In this document: in pieces, positions 36,363 through 45,532 of the stretch | Layout: every line of letters begins with the position of its first letter | Position numbering within the stretch: position 1 is the stretch's first letter | Source: Candidatus Omnitrophota bacterium | Lineage (GTDB): Bacteria; Omnitrophota; Gorgyraeia; Gorgyraeales; Gorgyraeaceae | Length of the DNA stretch: 46,391 nucleotides | Assembly (NCBI GenBank): GCA_018824145.1 | Contig: JAHJHC010000114.1 | Coordinates: forward strand, 1 to 46,391 | Reading direction: 5' to 3' | Position numbers and translations under genes: made by a program | The notes under the pieces: model-generated | What the model was told of the DNA's origin: nothing | The model's database searches: none | What the model saw: only the letters and a program-made list of their open reading frames with translations

Positions 36363-37418
36363 CTATTTACCTGCTTTCTCGTTTAACAACTCGCCAGCCT
36401 TCTCCACCACTTCTTCCACAGTTACTGATCTAAGGCACAAGAAACCTTTTTTACAATTGTGCGCCAAACATTCCTTACAACCGACCTCCTTATGCAATAC
36501 TACACTTTTATCACCGAGCGCTTTCCATCTCGTAGGGCTAAGCCCCTTTTCATTCCTTCCAAATATGGATATAAGGGGTGTGCCCACAGCCGAGGCTATA
36601 TGAACAGGCCCTGAATCATTTGAAATAAATAGAGATGCCCTTTTGAATAGCGACGCTAACTCTCCCAGTGAAGTCCTGCCGCATAAAAATAAGGGTTTAT
36701 CTTTCATTAAGTCTCTGACTTTCTTACCTATCTCTATCTGGTCAGGACTTGAAATCAAAACACACTTCACACCAAATCTACCTATTAAGATATCCCCTAG
36801 CTCAGCAAAATTCTTCTGAGGCCACATCTTTGACACACAACTTGCACCGGGATGAAGCACAATAAATCTTTCACCTTTTGCCAAACCACATTCCTTTAGT
36901 AAATTATCCATGTTCTCTTCGTCTGATTTCTTAACCGGCATAACCAATGGCGACGGAGTTACGTTTATACCAATAGATCTCAATATATCCAGTGAATATT
37001 CTGATTCGTGTTTTTCTCCAAGGCGTTTGGTATATTCCAACTTGTCTGTTAAAAGAAAATCCATCTTACCCCGCGCGTATCCTATTCTCTTCGGGATTCT
37101 CGCCAAAAAACAGATCAGATTCACCCTCGCTGTAGAATGTAAAATAAGCGCCAGATCAAAACCTTTACTCCTGAGCCACCCAGAAAAAGCTACGGCCTTA
37201 AAAATACCTCTATGTTTAAATTTCTTATCATACACTATAACTCCATTTAGAAAAGGATTCCCTGTAACGATTTCTTTTGTCTTGGGTGATACCATAACAG
37301 CAATATATGCCTCAGGGAAGGCTTCTCTAGTAGCTGTAATCACAGGTGTAGAAAGCACGACATCGCCGATCCTATCAGTTCTCACAATAAGAATCTTTTT
37401 TATTTTCGAAATATCCAT
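36363..37418 (-). CDS. glycosyltransferase family 9 (heptosyltransferase-like)
   Basis: ILIVRTDRIGDVVLSTPVI...HPGASCVSKMWPQKNFAELGDIL...SNDSGPVHIASAVGTPLISIFG. Confidence 0.93.
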   Translation of the reverse strand: MDISKIKKILIVRTDRIGDVVLSTPVITATREAFPEAYIAVMVSPKTKEIVTGNPFLNGVIVYDKKFKHRGIFKAVAFSGWLRSKGFDLALILHSTARVNLICFLARIPKRIGYARGKMDFLLTDKLEYTKRLGEKHESEYSLDILRSIGINVTPSPLVMPVKKSDEENMDNLLKECGLAKGERFIVLHPGASCVSKMWPQKNFAELGDILIGRFGVKCVLISSPDQIEIGKKVRDLMKDKPLFLCGRTSLGELASLFKRASLFISNDSGPVHIASAVGTPLISIFGRNEKGLSPTRWKALGDKSVVLHKEVGCKECLAHNCKKGFLCLRSVTVEEVVEKAGELLNEKAGK

Positions 37419-37444
37419 GATTTAACTATGCTAAACTATCTGTT

Positions 37445-38419
37445 CTACAGCAATTTCTCTATGGCCTCTAATACTTCCCCTGCCTTAATCTCCTCCATAC
37501 ACTCGTGATTGAACTTACATACGGCTTTTCTACATGGAGAGCATTTGAGCCGTTTACGTATAACTATATCATTTTTACCTGTGGGGCCGTATTCTTCAGG
37601 GTCTGTAGGCCCAAATACTGCGGCTACTTTAATTCCGAGATCACATGCGATATGCAAAGAAGCGCTATCACAAGTTATAAGAAGCTGCATCTTGTCTATC
37701 AAGGCAAAAAGCTCATTTAAATTTATTTTTCCGGTCAAGTCAATCAAGTTCTTATGATTTACAGCATTCTGTATCCTGCTTGATATATTAACTTGAGTAG
37801 CATCCCCTATAAGAACAATTTTACAATCCCTGTGTCTTATAAGGTTGCTTATAACTTCTACAAAACCCTCTATGTGCCATTGTTTTAACGGGCTGCGACA
37901 AGCAGGGCTCAGGCCTATCAAGACATCACCTTTCTCCAAACCATGTTCTTCAAGTAATGCCTTAACCCTCTCCCTGTCTCTATTATCAATGTAAATGTTA
38001 CGATCCCCCATGTCTTTCTTGAATCCTATATTTAAGGCTTTTAATTTATTTAAATGCATTGTTTTCTTATGCCTGAGGGTATCTTTATTCATTGAAATTA
38101 AAGGGGACCTATACCTTGCAGCTATTAAAACAGGGATTAAACTAGTCTTCATATCTACTGCCAAGTCATACTTTTCGCTTTTTAGCTTTTTTATGAAAAG
38201 TATCTTATCTTTTAGCCCTGCATGTTTATCGTATATAAAAACACTATTGATCCTCGGGTCTTTTGTAAAGACCTCTTTCGGATTAGGCCCTACCACGACA
38301 TCTATAGTCTCGTCAGGGAATTTATCTCTAAGCGCAGATAAGACAGGCAAAGTCAAAACCACATCACCTATGTTACTGAGAGTTATAAAAAGGATTTTAT
38401 GAATATTGTCTAGTTTCAT
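37445..38419 (-). CDS. glycosyltransferase family 9
   Basis: ILFITLSNIGDVVLTLPVLSALRDKFP...TCDSASLHIACDLGIKVAAVFGPTDPEEYGP; ATG at 38419 overlaps next gene by 4 bp. Confidence 0.92.
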   Translation of the reverse strand: MKLDNIHKILFITLSNIGDVVLTLPVLSALRDKFPDETIDVVVGPNPKEVFTKDPRINSVFIYDKHAGLKDKILFIKKLKSEKYDLAVDMKTSLIPVLIAARYRSPLISMNKDTLRHKKTMHLNKLKALNIGFKKDMGDRNIYIDNRDRERVKALLEEHGLEKGDVLIGLSPACRSPLKQWHIEGFVEVISNLIRHRDCKIVLIGDATQVNISSRIQNAVNHKNLIDLTGKINLNELFALIDKMQLLITCDSASLHIACDLGIKVAAVFGPTDPEEYGPTGKNDIVIRKRLKCSPCRKAVCKFNHECMEEIKAGEVLEAIEKLL

Positions 38420-39426
38420 GACATTGCATCCAACACATCTTCCACACTTATGGATTTCATACACTTATTATCCTTACAGGAAAGTTTGTAACAAGGAATC
38501 TTACAATCAACATCCTTCTGTAAGATCTTGCACACACCTCCTCCGTAAGGACCTGTTATAGAAGGAGAAGTAGGGCCGAATAAGGCGATTAAAGGTGTTT
38601 TTATCCCCGCTGCAATATGCATTGGCCCAGAGTCATTCGAGATAACCCATTTTGCCTTTTCAAAGACAGCTCCCAGCTTTTTCAAATCTGTCTTGCCGCA
38701 TAGTAAGATCGGTTTTTGTTTCATTAAACCGGATATTCCTTCACACAAAACAACATCCTTCTCTGCACCGGTCAAAACGATACTTATATTGAATTTCTTG
38801 AAAATCTCTTCTCCAAGCCTGGCAAAATTCTCAAGAGGCCACCTTTTTAAATCCCAATTGCCGCCAGGATTAATTACTATAAAATCCGCGCCTTTTTTGA
38901 GGCCTCCTTTTTCTAATATCTCGTCTGCACCGAGCCTATCTTCATCAGAAACAAAAAACTCATAGCTTGTATCTCTCGGCTCAACACCGACACTCTTCAC
39001 CAGACCCAAAAAATACTCCACTTTGTGCAGGGCTTTAGAAGGCCGCGGGACTTTCTTAGTCAATAAAAAGCCTGCCTTTCTATTGTCATATCCTATACGT
39101 TCCGGTATTTTAGAAAGGAAAAGAAGCATTGTCCTGCTTAAGGATCTACGCAGTATAAACGCAGTATCGATCTTCATTGATTTCAGATGCGAAACAATTG
39201 CAAATTTCGCCAGGAGAGATCTATATATCCCCTTTTCATCATATGCGATGATTTCATCTATATGAGGATTCCCTTCGAGAATTTCCCTGCACCTGGGATG
39301 GGTAAGTACAGTAATATGGGATTTAATATAATTCTCTCTTATCGCTCTTATAAAGGGCGTTATAAAAAGCGTATCTCCCAACCAATTGACATTAACGATA
39401 AGTATCCGTTTCATCTCCATCATCAA
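38416..39426 (-). CDS. glycosyltransferase family 9 (heptosyltransferase II-like)
   Basis: ILIVNVNWLGDTLFITPFIRAIRENY...NPGGNWDLKRWPLENFARLGEEI...SNDSGPMHIAAGIKTPLIALFGPTSP. Confidence 0.93.
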   Translation of the reverse strand: MMMEMKRILIVNVNWLGDTLFITPFIRAIRENYIKSHITVLTHPRCREILEGNPHIDEIIAYDEKGIYRSLLAKFAIVSHLKSMKIDTAFILRRSLSRTMLLFLSKIPERIGYDNRKAGFLLTKKVPRPSKALHKVEYFLGLVKSVGVEPRDTSYEFFVSDEDRLGADEILEKGGLKKGADFIVINPGGNWDLKRWPLENFARLGEEIFKKFNISIVLTGAEKDVVLCEGISGLMKQKPILLCGKTDLKKLGAVFEKAKWVISNDSGPMHIAAGIKTPLIALFGPTSPSITGPYGGGVCKILQKDVDCKIPCYKLSCKDNKCMKSISVEDVLDAMS

Positions 39427-40202
39427 TCCTCGTCTCTATGCTCCTTGAGCCAGGTATAAAACCCTGTTATCTCAATCCAAAACACAAATAAATTATCAGA
39501 GGTCCTCGATATGCGCAACCGTTTCATCGCGAATATATCATGTTTGGGATATTTTCTTCCCGGATTTGTAGCTACTGCTATAGTGTATCCTGCCTTCATG
39601 ACCTTGTCTCTTATATAATCATTAAAAGCACCTACCGGATAACTGAACGAAGTAACATCTTTTCTGATATGGCTTTCAATCGCGCGTTTGGAATCAAAGA
39701 TCTCTACGCCTAACTTCTGTTCCGAGGAGTCCGGCAGATACGCATGGGTCATTGTGTGACTACCGATAGAAATTAGTCCGCTCTCTGACATCTCAATTAC
39801 CTGACCCCATGTTAAATATCCATCCATTCCGATAAGACCAGGTGCTATGAAAATAGTTGCAGGAAGCCCCAGTTTTTTTAAAACAGGGTAAGCCTCTTTA
39901 TAATTATTCTCGTAACCGTCATCAAAAGTAATGGCAACCGTCTTATAGGGACTATTACCCTTTCCCATCAAACCCGGCAAGTCATGAAGTCTCACGACAT
40001 TATACCCATATTGCTTTAAAAAGGTCATCTGTCTCTCGAAACTATCAGGAGAAACACTTAATTTAGAAAACATAGCATCCTCATCAATCTTGTGATACAT
40101 AAGAATAGGAATAACATACTGTGATTTGGCATATACCAAGAAACTTAAAAGTAAAAACGCAAAAGTAAAAATTACAACTAAAAATTTAAAATTTTTTTTC
40201 AT
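39423..40202 (-). CDS. polysaccharide deacetylase family protein
   Basis: PILMYHKIDE, VAITFDDGYENNYKEAYPVLKKLGLPATIFIAPGLIG, SIGSHTMTHAYLP. Confidence 0.93.
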   Translation of the reverse strand: MKKNFKFLVVIFTFAFLLLSFLVYAKSQYVIPILMYHKIDEDAMFSKLSVSPDSFERQMTFLKQYGYNVVRLHDLPGLMGKGNSPYKTVAITFDDGYENNYKEAYPVLKKLGLPATIFIAPGLIGMDGYLTWGQVIEMSESGLISIGSHTMTHAYLPDSSEQKLGVEIFDSKRAIESHIRKDVTSFSYPVGAFNDYIRDKVMKAGYTIAVATNPGRKYPKHDIFAMKRLRISRTSDNLFVFWIEITGFYTWLKEHRDED

Positions 40203-40250
40203 TTTTAATTTTACCTTGTGGTTTTGTCTTTTTACTTTTAACTTTTTACT
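40145..40250. repeat. AT-rich imperfect inverted repeat (AAAAGTAAAAA...TTTTTACTTTTAACTTTTTACTT)
   Basis: Repeated (A)AAAGTAAAAA and TTTTTACTTTT words on both sides of the gene boundary. Confidence 0.5.
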
Positions 40251-41347
40251 TCAATTTCTCTATACAACTCCGCCACCTTGTCCACCATTCCATTAATAGA
40301 AAACCTTTCTATGACTATTTCCCTACCAGCCTGGGACATCTTTTTGTAAAGCTCTTTTTGTTTCAATAGCTTCAATGTAGGCTCGACCAAAAATTCAGGC
40401 CGCGATGGAGGAACAAGAAATCCATTAACGCCGTCCTCAATGACATTGCGTATACCACCCACATCTGTAGCAACAACAGGTTTTCCCGCAGCCAGCGCTT
40501 CTATAGCAGCAATACCCAGGCCTTCTTTCCTTCTCGGAGCGAACATAAATACATCCAGGATAGACAGGATGTTTACGGTATTTATCTGCGGTTTTATAAA
40601 TATCACGTTCTCTGTTAGATTGAGACGATAAGCCAGATTTACTATATTCAAATACTCCTTGCCCTCACCCACAAAGACAAGTTGCACATTCGGTTTCTGT
40701 TTAAGAATATTGTAAAGCGCATACAAAAGCACATCATGCCCCTTGTCAGGCGTAAACCTGGAGATTGTCCCGATAATCGAATGGTCTTTTTTTATCCCGA
40801 ATCTATCCTTTAGATCATCCTTTTCTTTTTCTGAAAAATCTCTAAGGAATTTTTTGACATCTATGCCGTTATATATTAAAGCGACTTTATGCCGATCCAC
40901 CCGGAAATAACTCAAAAGATGGGACTGCACCGCGTCACTTATCGCGATCACACGCTCTCCCCATGAAGGCAATAAAGTCCTGCCTATATTTTTTCTGAAA
41001 AAACCATGACAGGTCGTGATAAAACCAACCTTGCATAATCTTGACACAAAAAAACCTACCACCTGCGCAACTCGTGTCTGTGCATGTATCACATCTATAT
41101 CTACTGCCTTAACTATCTTTGTGATCTCAAAAACAGCCCTAAAGACTTTAGGGCTCAATTCGGATTTAGTAGATAAATCAACTTTTAGATGTGAGACATC
41201 TCCGGCTGTTAACTCCGGCACTAAAACTCCTCCGCTTGAGGCGACAAAGACACTTTCACCTTTCGCCTTTAATGCCTTAGCCAGAGTCACAGTATACGTA
41301 GATATGCCGCCTATATTGAGATGGGTTGTGAGTAGTAATATTCGCAT
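40238..41347 (-). CDS. glycosyltransferase family 4
   Basis: MRILLLTTHLNIGGISTYTVTLAKAL...GTISRFTPDKGHDVLLYAL...EGLGIAAIEALAAGKPVVATDVGGIRNVIEDGVNGFLV. Confidence 0.93.
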   Translation of the reverse strand: MRILLLTTHLNIGGISTYTVTLAKALKAKGESVFVASSGGVLVPELTAGDVSHLKVDLSTKSELSPKVFRAVFEITKIVKAVDIDVIHAQTRVAQVVGFFVSRLCKVGFITTCHGFFRKNIGRTLLPSWGERVIAISDAVQSHLLSYFRVDRHKVALIYNGIDVKKFLRDFSEKEKDDLKDRFGIKKDHSIIGTISRFTPDKGHDVLLYALYNILKQKPNVQLVFVGEGKEYLNIVNLAYRLNLTENVIFIKPQINTVNILSILDVFMFAPRRKEGLGIAAIEALAAGKPVVATDVGGIRNVIEDGVNGFLVPPSRPEFLVEPTLKLLKQKELYKKMSQAGREIVIERFSINGMVDKVAELYREIEVKS

Positions 41348-41356
41348 AAAAATTAT

Positions 41357-41490
41357 AATGACAAATGACAAAATTCAAAGCACAAAATAAATTCAAAATT
41401 CAAATAACAAATTTCAAAACAGAAGTTTTGTCATTTGATATTTGTGATTTGTCATTATTTTGGTATTTGTGATTTGTCATTTGAAATTTT
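41357..41490. repeat. AT-rich repeat with inverted/direct TTTGTCATTTG words
   Basis: TATTTGTGATTTGTCATT exactly repeated at 41439-41456 and 41464-41481; opposite arm AATGACAAATGACAAAATTCAAA from 41357. Confidence 0.7.
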
Positions 41491-43569
41491 TTCCATCACC
41501 AACTTAAATACTTCTTCCACGCCAATTTTCTCCATGCATCTGATTCTCTTACAATCGGATTTATAACATGGGGAGCAACTTAGTTCCTTTTTTATAATAG
41601 TCCCCCTATATATAGGCTCAAAGTGCCTTCTTGGATCAGTAGGGCCGAATAGGGCGATAAAATTTGTATCCATACCTGAAGCGACATGCATAGGAGCACT
41701 ATCTCCTGTAACAAAGACCTTGCACTTTTTTATCAACGCGGCTAACTGTGTAATCGTTGTCTTGCCAGAGGCGTCTATAACTTTATTATGTGTCATGTTC
41801 ATGAAATCCCTGACCAGGGACTTTTCTTCTTTAGACCCTGTAACAATGACCCTTATATCCTTTGCCGCCAACATATCTGAAAGTTTTGCAAAACATCTTA
41901 TTGGCCATCTCTTAGTCTTCCAACTGCCTCCGATATTAATCCCTACCAGAACCTGGTCTTTTCTCACCCATTCATTTTTCAATAAATTATCTATGTATAT
42001 AAAATCTTCTTTTCCAGGCCATGCTTCCAAACGCCTAGATGCACCTATTGTATTAATACCTGCTCTTTTAAGTACCCTGAACTGTTCTTCAACAGGCCCC
42101 ACACCTCCGATCTTCAAGTGTCTCAATCTATTATTCAACAAAAATCCGAACTTTTTATTATCATAGCCAAATCTTCTGGGAACAGCTCCTAACCACGCAA
42201 CAATATGGCTGGCCTTATTATTCTGCAAATCTATAGACATATCAAATGCCTTACCTCTTATAATAGAACCTATCCTCCATAAACTGCCTATACCTTTATC
42301 CTCGGCTTCCCTATGGTAAAGTATAATATCATCTATATACGGGCATCTCTTCAACAGCACGCCGGAGAATGCACCTACCAACACACTAATAAAGGCATTT
42401 GGAAAAGCATTCCTTATGGCCCTAAGACTGGGCACACTAAGTATGACATCGCCTATTGCGCCTATCTTTATCACCAAGATCCTTTTTTTATTACATGCCT
42501 CATCATAGACTTTTATAGTGCAATCCACCATCCGGTCCAGGCTATACTCTTTTTCAACCTTTCTCCTTGCCTCAAATGCCAGGTCTTTGGCAAGATTTCT
42601 GTCCTTTAGCAATCTTATTATAGAATTTACTATCTCCATAATATCGCCGGGCTTTACAAGTAAACCTGTCTTACCGTCTTCTATAATATCCACTGCGCCG
42701 CCTATACGCGTACTTATGACAGGCACACCGCTTGCGCCAGCCTCAACAATCACCCGGCCAAACGCCTCTTGGCCTACAGAAGGAAGCACCAAAAGATCAA
42801 GTCCGGACATTATTTTGGGTATATCCTGCTGCGAACCCAATAATTCTACAAATCTCTCTATATTAAGTTTGGAGATCAACACCTTTAAATTTTTCTTGTA
42901 TTCAGGCTTATTTTTAGGCGAATCCCCTACAATCAATATCTTTACATTCGGAAAGATTCTCACGACTTTCGCAATCGCCTGTAAAAAAAAGATATGGCCT
43001 TTTATAGGCGTGATCCTACCTATAATACCTATTTTATACTCTGCCTTTTGACGAGTAGTATCCGGCGGATTGAATCTAAATCTTTCAAGATCGACTCCCC
43101 TGGGAATAAATCTTATCCTTTCGTGTGGAACACCAAAATCTCCTATCATATGCCGCCCCACAATGCCGGAAGCTACGATTACAAATTTACCCCAACCCAT
43201 TACGCGACTTAAAAAATGTCTCGAGTAATAGCCATGTGCTGTAGTGATAAAACTGGCATTTGTATGTCTAGCGGCAAAAAACGCAATAAGTGCCGGTACG
43301 CGAGAGCGGGCATGTACGACATCAATACGTTCTTCTTTCATGATGCGCTCTAATTTTTTAACCATCTTGACTACAGTAAACAGTGATTTTTCATGAACTG
43401 GAAGTTGTATATGTCTTGCACCTGCATCCATCAGGTCTCTCACCATTGTCCCGCCATTAGATACAACAATAGCCCTATGACCTCTTTTAATTAATTCCTT
43501 AGACAAATCAATTGTCCCGGTCTCTACGCCGCCTACATCCAATGCCGGAAGGATCTGTAAAATATTCAT
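41455..43569 (-). CDS. GT4-GT9 fusion glycosyltransferase
   Basis: N-terminal GT4 (MNILQILPALDVGGVETGTIDL...FGRVIVEAGASGVPVISTRIGGAVDIIEDGKTGLLV), then GT9 (RILVIKIGAIGDVILSVPSLRAIRNAFP...TGDSAPMHVASGMDTNFIALFGPTDP). Confidence 0.9.
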   Translation of the reverse strand: MNILQILPALDVGGVETGTIDLSKELIKRGHRAIVVSNGGTMVRDLMDAGARHIQLPVHEKSLFTVVKMVKKLERIMKEERIDVVHARSRVPALIAFFAARHTNASFITTAHGYYSRHFLSRVMGWGKFVIVASGIVGRHMIGDFGVPHERIRFIPRGVDLERFRFNPPDTTRQKAEYKIGIIGRITPIKGHIFFLQAIAKVVRIFPNVKILIVGDSPKNKPEYKKNLKVLISKLNIERFVELLGSQQDIPKIMSGLDLLVLPSVGQEAFGRVIVEAGASGVPVISTRIGGAVDIIEDGKTGLLVKPGDIMEIVNSIIRLLKDRNLAKDLAFEARRKVEKEYSLDRMVDCTIKVYDEACNKKRILVIKIGAIGDVILSVPSLRAIRNAFPNAFISVLVGAFSGVLLKRCPYIDDIILYHREAEDKGIGSLWRIGSIIRGKAFDMSIDLQNNKASHIVAWLGAVPRRFGYDNKKFGFLLNNRLRHLKIGGVGPVEEQFRVLKRAGINTIGASRRLEAWPGKEDFIYIDNLLKNEWVRKDQVLVGINIGGSWKTKRWPIRCFAKLSDMLAAKDIRVIVTGSKEEKSLVRDFMNMTHNKVIDASGKTTITQLAALIKKCKVFVTGDSAPMHVASGMDTNFIALFGPTDPRRHFEPIYRGTIIKKELSCSPCYKSDCKRIRCMEKIGVEEVFKLVMEKISNDKSQIPK

Positions 43570-43573
43570 AAAA

Positions 43574-45532
43574 TCAAATAATCCCCTGAAGTCTTTTCAC
43601 TATCTTATCTCTATCACCTAACTTCTTTATTGCCGGTCTTTCCCGTAAAAGCCTATCTATTACATCTTGAATAGCGCCAGGGGAAGCTGTCTTTATATAG
43701 CCCTGTTCTTCTAGATTCTTAACGGCCCTCTCGTATTTTCCTCCAGTGGCAAACCCGCCTCTAAAAACAACTGTATATTTTCCCGAGCTGACAGCCTCTG
43801 AAATCATTGAGATACTCTCAGGTGAAGTCACTATCACATCACTCAAACCAAATATTGCCGGCACAATACCATCTATATTCTTCTCATTTGCGATTACTAA
43901 CCGTTTACATATCGGATTTTTTTGTAACTTTTGTTTCAAAAGAGCGTCTATCTCTCCGGAGGTCCTTCTGGAAGTCGAAACAAATACATCCATCCCGACC
44001 TTATTAGCTATATTCAAAATTCCATCCACTACTTTTTCAACGTCTTCTTTTTTTAATTTAAAATTCTTTGCATCTCCGCCTATTAAGAGACCTATACCTT
44101 GACGCGGGGTATGGGGGTAACGAGTAATGGCTTCTTCCATTGCCTTTTCTGTAATCCTGTTAGGTGCAGCTTCTGTAACTACCACATTCGGCCTTACTCT
44201 CTCACCCTTGATATCATGCCCAGGTAAAATAACTATATCGAATCTTCTTCCTTTACCTAAACCAGGTTTCATTATTACAATATTCTTGGCATTATTTTCA
44301 TACTTTAAGAAAATATTAGTACTAACTAAGGACGCTCCACAGGAAATAATAATATCGGCATATTGACTTCTGACCCCATTAAAAGACTCTTTCTCTAAAC
44401 ATAACCTTAGGCCTTTTAGACATCCTTGGCACCGTCTTCCGGTAAAAAAACTTGCCAGATCTAAAATAAGCCTTGCTACTTTATTTTTGAATTTCACTTT
44501 CACAACTTTAATCTTAAGAATAGGCCTCTCTTCTATACCTCGCGCCTTGAGTCTAGTGCCCAGAGCTTCCTCTATCATCTCAGCCACTGCCAATGACTGA
44601 TTAAAATGCCCGGACTTGCCATCACTTAAAATCAACACTGTACGTTGAGGAGTGGTCTTCCACCTTTTGTGTGACCATAACCACTGCTCTGGAAACCGCC
44701 TTATATAATGTTCAAGTACACCTGTAATCTTTTCTAAATTTGTCCTTATATCTTTTTCTTTATCCTGTGTTTTAACTAACTCTAAAGGCTCTCCAATCTC
44801 TACAATATGTTTATCATAACCCACTCGCCAGACAAACGTAGGAAGTATAGCAGCACCTGTCTTCAAGCTAAAACTTACGACCCCTTGTGCTGTAGAAGCA
44901 GGCCTATTAAAAAGCTCCACAAACACCCCTTTCGGGCCGGCATCCTGATCAAAAAGCATTGCTACCATGCCATTATTATTAAGGGTCTTTATAATATCCC
45001 TTATTGAAAAACCCTTTGTAACAACCTTACAACCCGTCATTGCTCTATATTGATTCAAGAGACTATTCAACCTCTTATACTTCTGTTCCCGCGCAAAAAG
45101 AGACATTCTATAACCCTTTGCACTAATAGCTAAAGATGCAACCTCCCAATTACCAAAATGTGCGGCCAAGAATATCATGCCCTTACCTTCATCAAGCGCT
45201 CTTTTGACACTTTCAAGATTTTCAACACTTATATACTTTTCCAAATATCTCTTACCCATACGAGGGGTCCTTAGTAGTTCTATAATGCTCATACCAAGAT
45301 TTTCAAAATGAGATTTTGTAATCCTCTTAATCTGGCAGGACGTTTTTTCAGGAAACGCTGATTTTAAATTAGCATATGCTATAGCCCTTCTTTTGGAGTT
45401 CATAATACACACTAAATCGCCCACACGCCGGCCTATCCACAGCGCAAGGCATAAAGGAATAAACCCCAGCAATATGCTGAGTATCTTAAGTATTATATAT
45501 CCCAAAAAGTCTATTAAAGAATGCCTGTTCAT
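43574..45532 (-). CDS. LpxL-like acyltransferase fused to ELM1-like (mitochondrial fission ELM1/DUF1022-type) domain
   Basis: HFGNWEVASLAISAKG...RRFPEQWLWSHKRWKTTPQ (acyltransferase), then TVLILSDGKSGHFNQSLAVAEMIEE...GLLIGGDAKNFKL...VIVTSPESISMISEAVSSGKY (ELM1-like). Confidence 0.85.
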   Translation of the reverse strand: MNRHSLIDFLGYIILKILSILLGFIPLCLALWIGRRVGDLVCIMNSKRRAIAYANLKSAFPEKTSCQIKRITKSHFENLGMSIIELLRTPRMGKRYLEKYISVENLESVKRALDEGKGMIFLAAHFGNWEVASLAISAKGYRMSLFAREQKYKRLNSLLNQYRAMTGCKVVTKGFSIRDIIKTLNNNGMVAMLFDQDAGPKGVFVELFNRPASTAQGVVSFSLKTGAAILPTFVWRVGYDKHIVEIGEPLELVKTQDKEKDIRTNLEKITGVLEHYIRRFPEQWLWSHKRWKTTPQRTVLILSDGKSGHFNQSLAVAEMIEEALGTRLKARGIEERPILKIKVVKVKFKNKVARLILDLASFFTGRRCQGCLKGLRLCLEKESFNGVRSQYADIIISCGASLVSTNIFLKYENNAKNIVIMKPGLGKGRRFDIVILPGHDIKGERVRPNVVVTEAAPNRITEKAMEEAITRYPHTPRQGIGLLIGGDAKNFKLKKEDVEKVVDGILNIANKVGMDVFVSTSRRTSGEIDALLKQKLQKNPICKRLVIANEKNIDGIVPAIFGLSDVIVTSPESISMISEAVSSGKYTVVFRGGFATGGKYERAVKNLEEQGYIKTASPGAIQDVIDRLLRERPAIKKLGDRDKIVKRLQGII

